Below, in pieces: positions 47,075-57,490 of a stretch of 64,000 nucleotides of DNA. This DNA comes from Ramlibacter sp. Leaf400 (GTDB lineage Bacteria; Pseudomonadota; Gammaproteobacteria; Burkholderiales; Burkholderiaceae_C). Made by a program: the position numbers and the translations under genes. The stretch is from contig NZ_LMQL01000001.1 of NCBI RefSeq assembly GCF_001424545.1, positions 125,198 to 189,197 on the forward strand. The letters are read 5' to 3'. How positions within the stretch are numbered: position 1 is the first letter of the stretch; every line of letters begins with the position of its first letter. The notes beneath the pieces were generated by a model. It was not told the DNA's origin and did not search any database. It was given only the letters and a program-made list of their open reading frames with translations.

Positions 47075-49348
47075 ATGTCCGTCGCCGCCCAACTGAAGAA
47101 CCTGTTCGCCAAGAAGAAGTCCGCCGACGGCGAAACCACCGGAGACCTGAGCCTGGGCTCGCCGGAGGCCTCGATGGACCCGGTGATCCAGAACGAGCCC
47201 ACCGCGGCGATGCCGCTGCCCGGCCCGGACAGCATCGACGATCCCGAGTCGATCAACGGCGACCAGGTGCCCGATGCCGAGCTGGTGTCGGTGCCCTTGC
47301 TGGGCCGCCGCAGCAGCGTGTCGCACCAGCGCATCCTGTTCGCGGCGCTGGCCGCCTCGCTGGCGGTGCTGGGCTCGGTGGCGGTGTACGCGGTGAACCA
47401 GGCCGACAAGGTGGCCCAGCAGGTGCGAAACACCGGCGAATCGCTCACGCAGTCGCAGCGCCTGGCCAAGTCGGTCACGCAGGCGCTGGTCGGCAGCAAC
47501 CAGGCCTTCACCGAGGTGAAGGACAGCGCCAGCGTGCTGGCCCGCTCGGTGCGCGGCCTGAAGGCCGGCGACGAAGTGCTGCGCCTGGCCCCGGTGGCCA
47601 CCGAGTTCCAGGGCGACGTCGACGGGATCGTGCCCCTGATGGAAAAGGCCGAGCGCAACGCCGCCGTGGTCATGGGCCAGCAGAAGATCCTGACCCAGGT
47701 GGGCGCCGCGCTGCGCACCATCAACCGCCAGTCGTCCGACCTGCTGGAAATCGCCGAGACGGTGTCCTCGCTCAAGCTGCAGCAGAACGCCTCGGCCGCC
47801 GAAATCTCCGCCGCCGGCCAGCTGGTGATGCTGACCCAGCGCATCGGCAAGTCGGCCAACGAGTTCATGACGGCCAGCGAAGGCCTGTCGCCCGAAGCCG
47901 TGTTCCTGCTGGGCAAGGACCTGAACTCCTTCAAGGAGATCGCGCAGGGCCTGCTGGAGGGCAGCCCCGAGCTGCGCCTGACCGGCTCCAAGGATGCGCA
48001 GACGCGCGAGCGCCTGGAGTCGCTGCTCAAGGTCTACGAAGAGACGCGCACGCAGGCCAGCGCCATCCTGGGCAACCTGCAGGGCCTGGTGTCCGCGCGT
48101 GAAGCGCAGGCCGGCATCATTGCCGACTCCGAGCCGCTGCGCACCGCGCTGGAAGGCCTGCAGAACAAGCTGTCGCTGCAGACCGGCCTGGGCCTGGGCG
48201 CCTTCGCCGCGCTGGCCATCGCCGCCCTGTTCGCCATCGCCTGCTCGGTCGGCCTGGCCTACGTCCAGCTGCAGGACAGCCGCAAGCGCCAGGAAGTGGC
48301 CGAAGTGCAGCGCCACGAAGCCGAACGCCAGGAGCAGGAAGCCAAGCGCGTCAACGACGCCAACCAGGCGGCCATTCTGCGGCTGATGAACGAACTGCAG
48401 ACGGTGGCCGAAGGCGACCTTACGCAGGAAGCCACCGTGACCGAGGACATCACCGGCGCCATCGCCGACTCGGTGAACTACACGGTGGAAGAACTTCGCC
48501 AGCTGGTGGGCAACGTGCAGAACACGGCCACCAAGGTGGCGCAGACCACGGCCCAGGTGGAGAGCACCTCCACCGAACTGCTGGCCGCGTCCACCGAGCA
48601 GCTGCGCGAGATCCGCGAAACCGGCCAGTCGGTGCTGGACATGGCCTCGCGAATCAACCAGGTGTCCGGGCAGGCGCAGGAGTCGGCCCAGGTGGCCCGC
48701 CAGTCGCTGATGGCCGCCGAGTCGGGCCTGCATGCCGTGCAGAACGCCATCGGCGGCATGAACTCCATCCGCGACCAGATCCAGGAGACCTCCAAGCGGA
48801 TCAAGCGGCTGGGCGAGTCGTCGCAGGAGATCGGGGAAATCACCGAACTGATTTCCGACATTACCGAACAGACCAACGTGCTGGCCCTGAACGCCGCCAT
48901 CCAGGCCGCGTCCGCCGGTGAAGCCGGCCGCGGCTTCTCGGTGGTGGCGGAAGAAGTGCAGCGCCTGGCCGAACGCTCGGCCGACGCCACGCGCCAGATC
49001 TCGGCGCTGGTGAAGGCGATTCAGACCGACACGCAGGACGCGGTGGCCGCCATGGAGCGCTCCACGCAGGGCGTGGTGGAAGGGGCCAAGCTGTCCGACA
49101 ACGCCGGCACCGCCCTCACCGAGATCGACCAGGTGTCGCGCCGCCTCGCCGAGCTGATCGAGCAGATCTCCGCCACCACCGCCAAGGAGGCCGAATCGGC
49201 CAACGTGGTGGCCGGCAACATCCAGCACATCTTCGCCGTGACCGAGCAGACCGGCGAGGGCACGCGCTCGACGGCCCAGCAGGTGCGCGAGCTGTCGCGG
49301 ATGGCCGAGGAACTGCGCCAGTCGGTGTCCCGATTCAAGATCGCCTGA
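47075..49348 (+). CDS. pilJ: Methyl-accepting chemotaxis receptor PilJ
   Basis: 757 residues. Charged N-terminal cytoplasmic tail, membrane helix near 87-108, PilJ-type periplasmic helical sensor (about 110-370), second helix near 372-398, HAMP, then the signalling coiled coil. The hairpin tip is [33 protein letters not shown], near-identical to other MCPs. In Pseudomonas PilJ binds pilin and surface signals through the periplasmic domain. No pentapeptide tether for CheR is visible at the C-terminus (ends SRFKIA), and no pilK methyltransferase gene follows. Confidence 0.94.
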   Translation: MSVAAQLKNLFAKKKSADGETTGDLSLGSPEASMDPVIQNEPTAAMPLPGPDSIDDPESINGDQVPDAELVSVPLLGRRSSVSHQRILFAALAASLAVLGSVAVYAVNQADKVAQQVRNTGESLTQSQRLAKSVTQALVGSNQAFTEVKDSASVLARSVRGLKAGDEVLRLAPVATEFQGDVDGIVPLMEKAERNAAVVMGQQKILTQVGAALRTINRQSSDLLEIAETVSSLKLQQNASAAEISAAGQLVMLTQRIGKSANEFMTASEGLSPEAVFLLGKDLNSFKEIAQGLLEGSPELRLTGSKDAQTRERLESLLKVYEETRTQASAILGNLQGLVSAREAQAGIIADSEPLRTALEGLQNKLSLQTGLGLGAFAALAIAALFAIACSVGLAYVQLQDSRKRQEVAEVQRHEAERQEQEAKRVNDANQAAILRLMNELQTVAEGDLTQEATVTEDITGAIADSVNYTVEELRQLVGNVQNTATKVAQTTAQVESTSTELLAASTEQLREIRETGQSVLDMASRINQVSGQAQESAQVARQSLMAAESGLHAVQNAIGGMNSIRDQIQETSKRIKRLGESSQEIGEITELISDITEQTNVLALNAAIQAASAGEAGRGFSVVAEEVQRLAERSADATRQISALVKAIQTDTQDAVAAMERSTQGVVEGAKLSDNAGTALTEIDQVSRRLAELIEQISATTAKEAESANVVAGNIQHIFAVTEQTGEGTRSTAQQVRELSRMAEELRQSVSRFKIA

Positions 49349-49402
49349 CGCGCGTCAGCGCGAGTTTGGCCCCGCCCGTCCTGCCAGAGACAGAGTTCTC
49401 CC

Positions 49403-52400
49403 ATGCAAGCCAACGACAACGATCTCGACCTGGCGACCAATGACCTGGGCCCGCTGGCCTGGGTGCTGGACGAGCTGCGCAAGTCGCTCGAATCGGCCTC
49501 CGCCGCGCTGCGGCGTTTCGTGCGGGACGCCGGCCTGGCGCGCGGCCAGGACATGGCCTCGGTCGACACCGGCCAATTGCGCATCGCCCGCCAGCAGCTC
49601 CACCAGGCGGTGGGTGCGCTGGAAATGGTGGGCCTGGGCGCGCCGGCGCTGATCCTGCGCGCGATGGAAGCGTCGGTGCAGAAGTTCGTCGAGCGGCCCG
49701 AGCTGTGCAGCGAACCGGCCGCCGCCAAGGTGGAGCGCGCCGGCTTCGCGCTGACCGAATACCTGGAAGGCGTGCTGCTGGGCAAGGCTGCCTCGCCGGT
49801 GGCGCTGTTCCCCCAATACAAGGATGTGCAGGAGCTGGCAGGCAGCGACCGCATCCACCCGGCCGACCTGTGGCCCTTCGACTGGCGCTGGGTCGAGGCG
49901 GAGACGCCTGCCGTCGCCCGGAAGCTGGTGTACGACCCTGCGCTGCGCTCGCGCATGGACCAGGCCGTGCTGCGCGTCGTCAAGACCACCGATCCGGCCG
50001 CGGGCAAAGAGCTGGCCGAATGCTGCCTCGGCCTGGCCGCCGGCCAGGAAGCCCGCCAGCCCCGCATCTTCTGGAAGATCGCCGCCGGTTACTTCGAGGC
50101 GCTCGCGCTCGGCCTGCTGCCGGCCGACCTGTACGTCAAGCGCGCGGCTTCGCGCGTGCTGACGCAGTACGCCACGCTGGCCAAGGGCGAGCTGGGCGTC
50201 TCCGACCGCCTGGCCCAGGACCTGTTGTTCTTCTGTGCCCAGGCCGTGCCGCCGCGGGTGGTGGACGGCCCGGTGCTGGCCGGCGTTCGCGCGTCGTACG
50301 CGCTGCAGCGCTTCACGCCGATCGATTACGGCACGCCGCACTACGGCCGCTTCGACCCGGTGCTGCTGACCCAGGCGCGCAAGCGCATCACCGCCGCCAA
50401 GGAAAGCTGGTCGGCCGCCTCGGGCGGCGACGTCACCAAGTTCAAGGTCCTCGGCGAGCAGTTCCACCTGATCGGTGAGTCGCTCACCAAGCTGCATGCC
50501 CCCAGCGCGCCGCTGGCCCAGAGCCTGGTGGCCACCGTCGACACCGTGGTGCGCTCGGCCCAGCCCCCGCGAGCCGAAGTCGCGATGGAAGTGGCCACGG
50601 CGGTGCTCTACCTCGAGGCGGCGTTCCAGGACCTCGATCCCGCCGATTCGCAGCTCGCGTTGCGCACGGCGCGCCTGGCCGAGCGGCTGGATGGCGTCCG
50701 CCAGGGCGGCCAGGCCGAGGCGCTGGAAGCCTGGATGGAGGAGCTTTACCGCCGCGTCAGCGACCGCCAGACCATGGGCAGCGTGGTCGGCGAACTGCGC
50801 GGTACGCTCGGCGAGCTGGAGAAGCTGCTGGATGCCTTCTTCCGCAGCCCGCAGGAGAAGGGGCCGCTGAAGAACGCGCCCACCCACCTGTTGCAGATGC
50901 GCGGCGTGCTGTCGGTGCTGGGCCTCGACCAGGCCGCGCACGCTGTCGCGCGGATGCGCGAGACGGTCGAGCAGATCCTGATCGGTGACTTCGACGAAGA
51001 CGCGGTCCTGCGTGCCAGCACGTTCGACAAGCTGGGCAACAACCTCGGCGCGCTCGGCTTCCTGATCGACATGCTGAACTACCAGCCTGCGCTGGTGAAA
51101 AAGCTGTTCATCTTCGACGACACCCGAGGCGAGCTGCGGCCGCTCATGGGGCGAGCCGAAGCGGCCAAGCCGACCTTCGCATTGCCCACGGAGCTGCCCT
51201 CGCTGGAGATCGCGCCCGCCGTTGAGCTTGTTGCGCCCGCTGCGGCGATCGCCGTGGCCCCGCAGGTGCCGGTTGCTGTGCCGCCTGCCCCTGCAGTTGC
51301 TGGTGCCGCGCCCATGGCCCCCGCTGCCGCCGACACCGGGGCCGACGAAACGGACGACGAACTGCGCGAGATCTTCCTGGAGGAAGCGCGCGAAGTCGTG
51401 GGCAATGGCCTGGCCGCCGTCGAGGCGCTCGCCGCCCAGCCCAGCGACGTGGCCGAACTCACCACCCTGCGCCGCGCGTTCCACACGCTCAAGGGCAGCT
51501 CGCGCATGGTGGGCCTGAACGAATTCGGGGAAGCCGGCTGGGCCCTGGAGCAGGTGCTCAACACCTGGCTGGCCGACCAGAAGCCGGCGAGCGAAGACCT
51601 GCGCACCGTGTCCGCCGAAGCGCTGCGCGGCTTCGGTCGCTGGATCGAGGACATCGCCGCCGGCACCGACGCCGGCTGGAAGTCCGGCATGTTCCGCGGC
51701 CCGGCCGACGTCCTTCGCACCGAAGGCCGCGTGCTGCCATTCCCTTTCCCCGGTGCGGCCGTCGAAGCGGCGACCGCGCAGGGCGGCCTGCCCGCGCTGG
51801 AGATCGACTTCGGCGCGCCCGCCGCGGCAATCGAGCCTGCGCTGGAGTCGCTGGACCTCGCGCCGCAGGCCGCTCCGGAGGCGATCGAGCTCTCGGTGCC
51901 TTCGTTCGATTTCGACCTGACCCCTTCCGAGCCGGTGTCCGCCGAGCCGGTGGCGCTGGTGCCGGCCCAAGCCGACCCGTTGGCCGACTTCGACCTGGTG
52001 ATCGCCGAAGCCGCCGCTGCACAGGACGACGCCGAAGCCTTCGGCAACACGCACGTCATCCGCGGCCAGGCCGTGGTGGCGGAAGAGATCACGCTGGACG
52101 AACTGCCGGCCGATTTCGCCGCGGAACTCGGACCTGCCGCACCGGTGGGCGACCTCGCGCCGACGACTTCGCCGGCAGAAGCAGAGATCAGCGCCGTCGA
52201 CTTCGACAGCCTGAGCGCGCTGGCGCTTGCGCAAGCGCCCGAGCTCCTGCCCGAGGCGCCCGAGGCGCCCGAGGCGCCGTCGTTCGATCTGCCTGAATTC
52301 GATCTGCCGCCGACCGTCGCGACCGCAACCGCCGCGCCGGAACCGGAGCCGGAGCCCCTCGCATCCGACTCCGCTTTCGTCGACTCGCAGATGCCGGTCG

Positions 52401-55360
52401 ACGACCAGATCAAGGTCATCGGCGGACTTCGCATCGGCATTCCGCTCTACAACGTCTACCTGAACGAGGCGGACGAGTGGTCGCGCCGGCTCTCGCAGGA
52501 ACTGGCCGAGTGGGCGCTCGAGCTCAAGGAGCCGCTGTCCGATACCGCCGTCGGCCTGGCGCATGCGCTGGCGGGCAGCTCGGCCACCGTCGGCTTCCAC
52601 GCGCTCTCGGACATCGCCCGCGCGCTCGAAAACTCGCTGCAGCACGCGCAGACGCTGGCCTGGGGCACGCCGCAGCACGGCCGCGCCTTCGTCGAGGCGG
52701 CCGAGGAGATCCGCCGCCTGCTGCACCAGTTCGCCGCCGGTTTCCTGAAGGAGGCCGACCCGGGCATCACCCAGTCGCTGCAGGCGCTCGAAGCGCTGCA
52801 GCTGCCCAAGCGCGCCGAGCTGCGCGACAGCGGCTCCGGTGAACTCGAGGGCATGGACTTCGCCGCGCCGGTGGAAGAGGCGCCGGCGGCGCCCCTTGCG
52901 AAGCCGGCCTCGAAGGTCGTTCACTTCCCGACCCTGCACGCCGCGGCCGCGACCGCTGCGCCCGGGGCCGCGGCCCAGGGCAGCCGCCTGTCCGGCGACG
53001 ACGACATCGACGCGGTCGATGCCATCGATCCCGACCTGTTCCCGATCTTCGAGGAAGAGGCCGTCGACCTGCTGCCCAAGCTCGGCGCCGGCCTGCGCCA
53101 GTGGGCGCAGCAGGGCGTGCGCGAAGGCCGCGACGAGGTTCTGCGTGTGCTGCACACGCTCAAGGGCAGCGCCCGGCTGGCCGGCGCGCTGCGACTGGGC
53201 GAGATGGCCCACCGCATGGAGTCGGCCATCGAGGGCCTGCCGGCCGAGACGCCGGCCGCCGACCTCGAGCCGCTGTTGCAGCGGTTCGACGACCTGCAAG
53301 GCGCCTTCGACACGCTGCGCGTGCGCGCTTCGGAACCGGAAGCGGAGCCCGCACCCGCCGCGCAACCGCAGGCGCCGGTCGAGATCGCGCCGGTGGCTTT
53401 GCAACAAGCGATGCCGCAGCCTTCGGTGCAGCAGCCGGCGCCCCAACGCGCCCTCCTCGCCGCGCCGGTCACCACCACGCTGACCCCGCAGCGCGCCGCC
53501 GCCAACCAGGCCGTGCGCGTGCGCTCCCAGCTGCTCGACCGCCTGATGAACCAGGCCGGCGAGGTGATGATCACCCGTTCGCGCCTGGAGAACGAGCTGC
53601 GCAACCTGCGCGGTTCGCTCAACGACCTCACCGGCAACCTGGACCGCCTCCGCTCGCAGCTGCGCGACATCGAGCTGCAGGCCGAGACGCAGATGCAGTC
53701 GCGGCTCGCACAGGCCAAGGACTCGGCCGGCTTCGACCCGCTGGAGTTCGACCGCTTCACCCGCGTGCAGGAACTCACCCGCATGATGGCCGAGTCCGTC
53801 AACGACGTGGCCACCGTGCAGCGCAACCTGCAGCGCACGGTGGAAGCCACCGAGGACGACCTGATCGCCCAGGCGCGCCAGACGCGCGAGCTGCAGCGCG
53901 ACCTGCTGCGCACGCGCATGGTGGAGTTCGAAGGCATCTCCGATCGCCTGTACCGCGTGGTGCGGCTCGCGTCCAAGGAAAGCGCCAGGCAGGTCAAGCT
54001 GGACATCACCGGCGGCTCCATCGAAATGGACCGCGGCGTGCTGGACCGCATGACGCCGGCCTTCGAGCACCTGCTGCGCAACTGTGTGGCGCACGGCATC
54101 GAAGACGTGGCCGTCCGCCAGGCGGCCGGCAAGGATGCGGCCGGCACGATCCTGATCGACGTGCGGCAGGAGGGCAACGACGTCTCGGTCGAATTCCGCG
54201 ACGACGGCGCCGGCCTCAACCTCGCGCGCATTCGCGAGAAGGCACTGCAGCAAGGCCTGGTCACGCCCGACCAGCAGCTGAGCGACGCGGATGCCGCCAA
54301 CCTGATCTTCACGCCCGGCTTCTCCACCGCCGCCCAGGTCACCGAGCTGGCCGGCCGCGGGATCGGGATGGACGTGGTGCGGTCCGAGGTCAACGCCCTC
54401 GGCGGCCGCATCGAGACCAGCACCCAGGCCGGCCGCGGCACCAGCTTCAGGCTGGTCCTGCCGCTGACCACCGCGGTGACGCAGGTCGTGATGATCCGCA
54501 GCGGCAACCTGAGCATCGGCGTGCCGGCCAACCTGATCGAGGTCGTGCGCCGCGCGCCGGCCAGGGAAGTCCAGCAGGCCTACAACAGCGGCGTGTTCGA
54601 CTTCGGCGGCGAGCAGGTGCCGTTCTACTGGTCCGGCGCGCTGCTGCAGTCTTCGCAGCGCAGCGCCGAGCCGCAGGCCAAGACGCTGCCCGTGGTGGTG
54701 TTCCGCAGCGCGGCCCAGCGCGTGGCCGTGCACGTGGACGAGGTGCTGGGCAACCAGGAAGTGGTGGTGAAGAACCTCGGCCCGCAGCTGGCCCGACTGC
54801 CGGGCCTGGCCGGCATGACGGTGCTGGCGTCCGGTGCGGTGGTCCTGATCTACAACCCGGTGGCACTGTCGTCGGTGTACGGCGAACGCGCCCGCCGGCT
54901 CAGCGCCGACCACGCCCAGCCCGAGATGCTGGAGCAGGCCGGGCAGCCGGCCGTGCCCCAGCTGGCGCCCGCCGCGCCGCAGATCCCGCTGGTGCTGGTG
55001 GTCGACGACTCCATCACCGTGCGGCGCGTCACGCAGCGCCTGCTGCAGCGCGAGGGCTACCGCGTCGCGCTGGCGGCCGACGGCCTGCAGGCGCTGGAGC
55101 GGCTGGCCGAGGAGAAGCCCGCCGTCGTGCTGTCGGACATCGAGATGCCCCGCATGGACGGCTTCGACCTGGCCCGCAACATCCGCGCCGACGAGCGCTG
55201 GGGCCAGCTGCCGATCGTGATGATCACCTCGCGCATCGCCGAGAAGCACCGCGAGCACGCGCGCGAGCTGGGCGTCAACCACTACCTGGGCAAGCCCTAC
55301 TCCGAAGAAGAGCTGCTCAGCCTGGTCAAGCACTACTGCACGGCCGCGGTCGCGGCCTGA
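49403..55360 (+). CDS. chpA: Hybrid chemotaxis kinase ChpA/PilL
   Basis: 1985 residues, one of the largest signalling proteins here. N-terminal 500 residues helical, without a clear phospho-His (FimL-like). Then three histidine phosphotransfer domains with putative H694 (FHTLKGSSRMVGL), H1054 (AHALAGSSATVGF) and H1251 (LHTLKGSARLAGA), separated by Pro/Ala/Glu-rich linkers. Then the CheA dimerisation helices, ATPase domain (NCVAHGIED; GRGIGMDVVRSEV), CheW-like domain, and a C-terminal receiver with D1912 (VVLSDIEMPRMDGF). It should receive PilJ signals via PilI and phosphorylate PilG and PilH. P. aeruginosa ChpA has six HPt plus Ser/Thr variants, so this one is reduced. No stop interrupts it. 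Confidence 0.94.
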   Translation: MQANDNDLDLATNDLGPLAWVLDELRKSLESASAALRRFVRDAGLARGQDMASVDTGQLRIARQQLHQAVGALEMVGLGAPALILRAMEASVQKFVERPELCSEPAAAKVERAGFALTEYLEGVLLGKAASPVALFPQYKDVQELAGSDRIHPADLWPFDWRWVEAETPAVARKLVYDPALRSRMDQAVLRVVKTTDPAAGKELAECCLGLAAGQEARQPRIFWKIAAGYFEALALGLLPADLYVKRAASRVLTQYATLAKGELGVSDRLAQDLLFFCAQAVPPRVVDGPVLAGVRASYALQRFTPIDYGTPHYGRFDPVLLTQARKRITAAKESWSAASGGDVTKFKVLGEQFHLIGESLTKLHAPSAPLAQSLVATVDTVVRSAQPPRAEVAMEVATAVLYLEAAFQDLDPADSQLALRTARLAERLDGVRQGGQAEALEAWMEELYRRVSDRQTMGSVVGELRGTLGELEKLLDAFFRSPQEKGPLKNAPTHLLQMRGVLSVLGLDQAAHAVARMRETVEQILIGDFDEDAVLRASTFDKLGNNLGALGFLIDMLNYQPALVKKLFIFDDTRGELRPLMGRAEAAKPTFALPTELPSLEIAPAVELVAPAAAIAVAPQVPVAVPPAPAVAGAAPMAPAAADTGADETDDELREIFLEEAREVVGNGLAAVEALAAQPSDVAELTTLRRAFHTLKGSSRMVGLNEFGEAGWALEQVLNTWLADQKPASEDLRTVSAEALRGFGRWIEDIAAGTDAGWKSGMFRGPADVLRTEGRVLPFPFPGAAVEAATAQGGLPALEIDFGAPAAAIEPALESLDLAPQAAPEAIELSVPSFDFDLTPSEPVSAEPVALVPAQADPLADFDLVIAEAAAAQDDAEAFGNTHVIRGQAVVAEEITLDELPADFAAELGPAAPVGDLAPTTSPAEAEISAVDFDSLSALALAQAPELLPEAPEAPEAPSFDLPEFDLPPTVATATAAPEPEPEPLASDSAFVDSQMPVDDQIKVIGGLRIGIPLYNVYLNEADEWSRRLSQELAEWALELKEPLSDTAVGLAHALAGSSATVGFHALSDIARALENSLQHAQTLAWGTPQHGRAFVEAAEEIRRLLHQFAAGFLKEADPGITQSLQALEALQLPKRAELRDSGSGELEGMDFAAPVEEAPAAPLAKPASKVVHFPTLHAAAATAAPGAAAQGSRLSGDDDIDAVDAIDPDLFPIFEEEAVDLLPKLGAGLRQWAQQGVREGRDEVLRVLHTLKGSARLAGALRLGEMAHRMESAIEGLPAETPAADLEPLLQRFDDLQGAFDTLRVRASEPEAEPAPAAQPQAPVEIAPVALQQAMPQPSVQQPAPQRALLAAPVTTTLTPQRAAANQAVRVRSQLLDRLMNQAGEVMITRSRLENELRNLRGSLNDLTGNLDRLRSQLRDIELQAETQMQSRLAQAKDSAGFDPLEFDRFTRVQELTRMMAESVNDVATVQRNLQRTVEATEDDLIAQARQTRELQRDLLRTRMVEFEGISDRLYRVVRLASKESARQVKLDITGGSIEMDRGVLDRMTPAFEHLLRNCVAHGIEDVAVRQAAGKDAAGTILIDVRQEGNDVSVEFRDDGAGLNLARIREKALQQGLVTPDQQLSDADAANLIFTPGFSTAAQVTELAGRGIGMDVVRSEVNALGGRIETSTQAGRGTSFRLVLPLTTAVTQVVMIRSGNLSIGVPANLIEVVRRAPAREVQQAYNSGVFDFGGEQVPFYWSGALLQSSQRSAEPQAKTLPVVVFRSAAQRVAVHVDEVLGNQEVVVKNLGPQLARLPGLAGMTVLASGAVVLIYNPVALSSVYGERARRLSADHAQPEMLEQAGQPAVPQLAPAAPQIPLVLVVDDSITVRRVTQRLLQREGYRVALAADGLQALERLAEEKPAVVLSDIEMPRMDGFDLARNIRADERWGQLPIVMITSRIAEKHREHARELGVNHYLGKPYSEEELLSLVKHYCTAAVAA

Positions 55361-55366
55361 TCGCGG

Positions 55367-56869
55367 TCAGCCGGCGCCTTCCGCGGCGCCGGCTTTCTTC
55401 ACCACCGAATAACGCCTGAGCGTCGCCTCGCGCGCCTGGGCGTGGTCGACCACCGGCAGCGGGTAGTCGCGCCCCAGCACCACGCCTGCTGCTTCCAGGT
55501 CCACCGGCCGCGCCAGCCAGGGCTCATGCAACGCGGCCGGCGGCAGGCGGCGAAGCTGCGGCAGGTAGCGCAGGATGAACCGGCCCTGCGGATCGAACTT
55601 CCGGCTCTGGCTCACCGGATTGAAGATGCGAAACCACGGCTGCGCGTCGCAACCGGAGGAACTGGCCCACTGCCAGCCGCCGTTGTTGGCGGCCAAGTCG
55701 TAGTCGTTCAGCTGCCGCGCGAAGTAGCGCTCGCCCCGGCGCCAGTCGATCCCCAGGTCCTTGCACAGGAAGCTGGCGGTGACCATGCGCAGGCGGTTGT
55801 GCATGAAGCCGGTCTGGTTCAACTGGTGCATGGCCGCATCCACCAGCGGGTAGCCGGTGCGGCCTTCGCACCAGGCCGCGAACAGGGCCTCGGCGCGCGG
55901 GCCCGTCTCCCAGGCGATGGCGTCGTACTCGCGGCGGAAGCTGCGGCCCTGGCCCTCTTCGTCGGCCACGTGCGGGAAGTTCGCCAGCACCTGGAAGTAG
56001 AAGTCGCGCCAGATGAGCTCGCTCAGCCAGGTCGCTGCGCCCGCCTGCCCGGTTTGCGCAAGCGCGTGGGCTTCCCGCGCCAGCGTGCGGATCGACACCG
56101 TGCCGAAGCGCAGGTGCACGCTGAGGCAGCTCGTTCCCGCGGTGGCCGGGAAGTCGCGTGCGACGTCGTAGCGGTCGATGCGCGGCAGGAAATCGTCCAG
56201 CAGTCGCGCCGCGCCGCGCGCGCCCGGCTGCGTGGGCAGCACCGACAGGTCGGTCGCCTCGAACCCGAAGTCGGCCAGCGCCGGAACCTCGCGCCGAAGG
56301 GGCTCGGGCCGCGCAGCGAGCGCGCCGGCATGCTTCTCGACCGGGTAAGCCTTCAGGTAGAACGGATCGACCTTGGCGAGCCAGGCCCGCTTGTAAGGCG
56401 TGAAGACGGCGTAGGGCCGGCCGGCCTGGGTCAGCAGTTCGTCGCGGTCGAAGACCGCCTGGTCCTTGCTCGTGTGCAGCGCGATGCCCATTTCGGCCAG
56501 CGCTTCCTTCACACGGGCATCGCGCGCGATCGCCCCCGGCTCGTAGTCGTGGCTCGCGAAAACCGACATCACGCCCAGCCGCTGCGCCAGCCTCGGCACC
56601 TCCTCGACAGCCCGGCCGTGGACGACGATCAGCCCGGCATCGCGACGCCCAGCGAGCCGCCGCAGTGCATCGTCCAGTTCCACCAGCGTCTCACGGATGA
56701 ACTGCACGCGCCGGTCGCGCCTGGGCAGCAGATCGAGGATGCCGGTGTCGAGAACGAAGGCGCAATGCACCTGCTTGCAGCTGCGCAGTGCGTGGTAGAG
56801 CGCGGCATGGTCCTGCACCCGCAGGTCCCGCCGAAACCACACCAGTCCGGCGGGATAGGGCTTTTCCAT
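55367..56869 (-). CDS. phrB: Deoxyribodipyrimidine photo-lyase (class I CPD photolyase)
   Basis: 500-residue light-driven repair enzyme for cyclobutane pyrimidine dimers. N-terminal antenna domain (LVWFRRDLRVQDHAALYHAL, residues 9-140), then the FAD domain with SVHLRFGTVSIRTLAREA, SELIWRDFYFQVLANFPHV, DAAMHQLNQTGFMHNRLRMVTASFL and NNGGWQWASSSGCDAQPWFRIFNP, the standard FAD- and lesion-binding blocks. The Trp chain for photoreduction is plausible. The ATG lies in a 21-bp region before divergent algH. It is convergent with chpA, 6 bp apart. Confidence 0.95.
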   Translation of the reverse strand: MEKPYPAGLVWFRRDLRVQDHAALYHALRSCKQVHCAFVLDTGILDLLPRRDRRVQFIRETLVELDDALRRLAGRRDAGLIVVHGRAVEEVPRLAQRLGVMSVFASHDYEPGAIARDARVKEALAEMGIALHTSKDQAVFDRDELLTQAGRPYAVFTPYKRAWLAKVDPFYLKAYPVEKHAGALAARPEPLRREVPALADFGFEATDLSVLPTQPGARGAARLLDDFLPRIDRYDVARDFPATAGTSCLSVHLRFGTVSIRTLAREAHALAQTGQAGAATWLSELIWRDFYFQVLANFPHVADEEGQGRSFRREYDAIAWETGPRAEALFAAWCEGRTGYPLVDAAMHQLNQTGFMHNRLRMVTASFLCKDLGIDWRRGERYFARQLNDYDLAANNGGWQWASSSGCDAQPWFRIFNPVSQSRKFDPQGRFILRYLPQLRRLPPAALHEPWLARPVDLEAAGVVLGRDYPLPVVDHAQAREATLRRYSVVKKAGAAEGAG

Positions 56870-56878
56870 GGTGGTCGT

Positions 56879-56884
56879 TAAAAT
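56879..56884 (+). promoter_or_regulatory. -10-like TAAAAT before algH
   Basis: TAAAAT ends 6 nt before the ATG at 56891. There is no Shine-Dalgarno in the 6-nt gap, so a leaderless message is likely if this start is used. No -35 is seen. Confidence 0.4.
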
Positions 56885-56890
56885 TGCATC

Positions 56891-57490
56891 ATGCCCGCCG
56901 AGCCGTCCACCATGAACCTGACGCATCACTTCCTGATCGCGATGCCGGGCCTGGAGGATGCTTCCTTCGCTCGCAGCGTGGTGTACCTGTGCGAGCACAG
57001 CGCGCGCGGCGCCCTGGGCCTCGTGATCAACAAGCCCAGCGACATCAAGCTGAAGAACCTGTTCGAGAAGGTCGATCTGCCGCTCGATCGCGACGATCTC
57101 GCGGGCGCCCCCGTCTTCCACGGCGGCCCGGTGCAGACCGAGCGGGGTTTCGTGCTGCACGAAGCCGTGCTGGCCGGCGAGGCCAAGCCCGACGAACCCG
57201 TGTACGCGTCCACCATGACCATCCCCGGCGGATTGGAGATGACGACCTCCAAGGACGTCCTGGAAGCGCTCTCCACCGGCGCCGGCCCGCGCAAGGTGCT
57301 GGTCTCGCTCGGCTACTCCGCGTGGGGCGAAGGCCAGCTCGAATCGGAACTGGCCGAGAACAGCTGGCTCACCGTGGAGGCCGATCCCCAGGTGATCTTC
57401 GATACGCCGGTCGAACAGCGCTACGACAAGGCGCTGTCGCTGCTGGGCCTCCAGGCGTGGATGCTCTCGCCGCACGCCGGGCACGCATGA
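56891..57490 (+). CDS. algH: YqgE/AlgH family protein
   Basis: 199 residues of the UPF0301/AlgH family (E. coli YqgE, 187 aa). Family blocks: HHFLIAMPGLEDASFARSVVYLCEH near the N-terminus, GALGLVINKPSDIKL, VFHGGPVQTERGFVLH and GYSAWGEGQLESELAENSW. The molecular function is not settled; AlgH was linked to alginate control in Pseudomonas. An internal ATG at 56912 (MNLTHHF) is an alternative start. The gene heads an operon with ruvX, which it overlaps by 4 bp. Confidence 0.93.
   Translation: MPAEPSTMNLTHHFLIAMPGLEDASFARSVVYLCEHSARGALGLVINKPSDIKLKNLFEKVDLPLDRDDLAGAPVFHGGPVQTERGFVLHEAVLAGEAKPDEPVYASTMTIPGGLEMTTSKDVLEALSTGAGPRKVLVSLGYSAWGEGQLESELAENSWLTVEADPQVIFDTPVEQRYDKALSLLGLQAWMLSPHAGHA

Noticed and set aside
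49355..55333. A 1992-codon open frame antisense to chpA
   Set aside because: Its translation is Gln/His/Arg/Leu-rich low complexity, typical of the reverse strand of GC-rich genes; the plus strand has complete HPt, kinase and receiver motifs.
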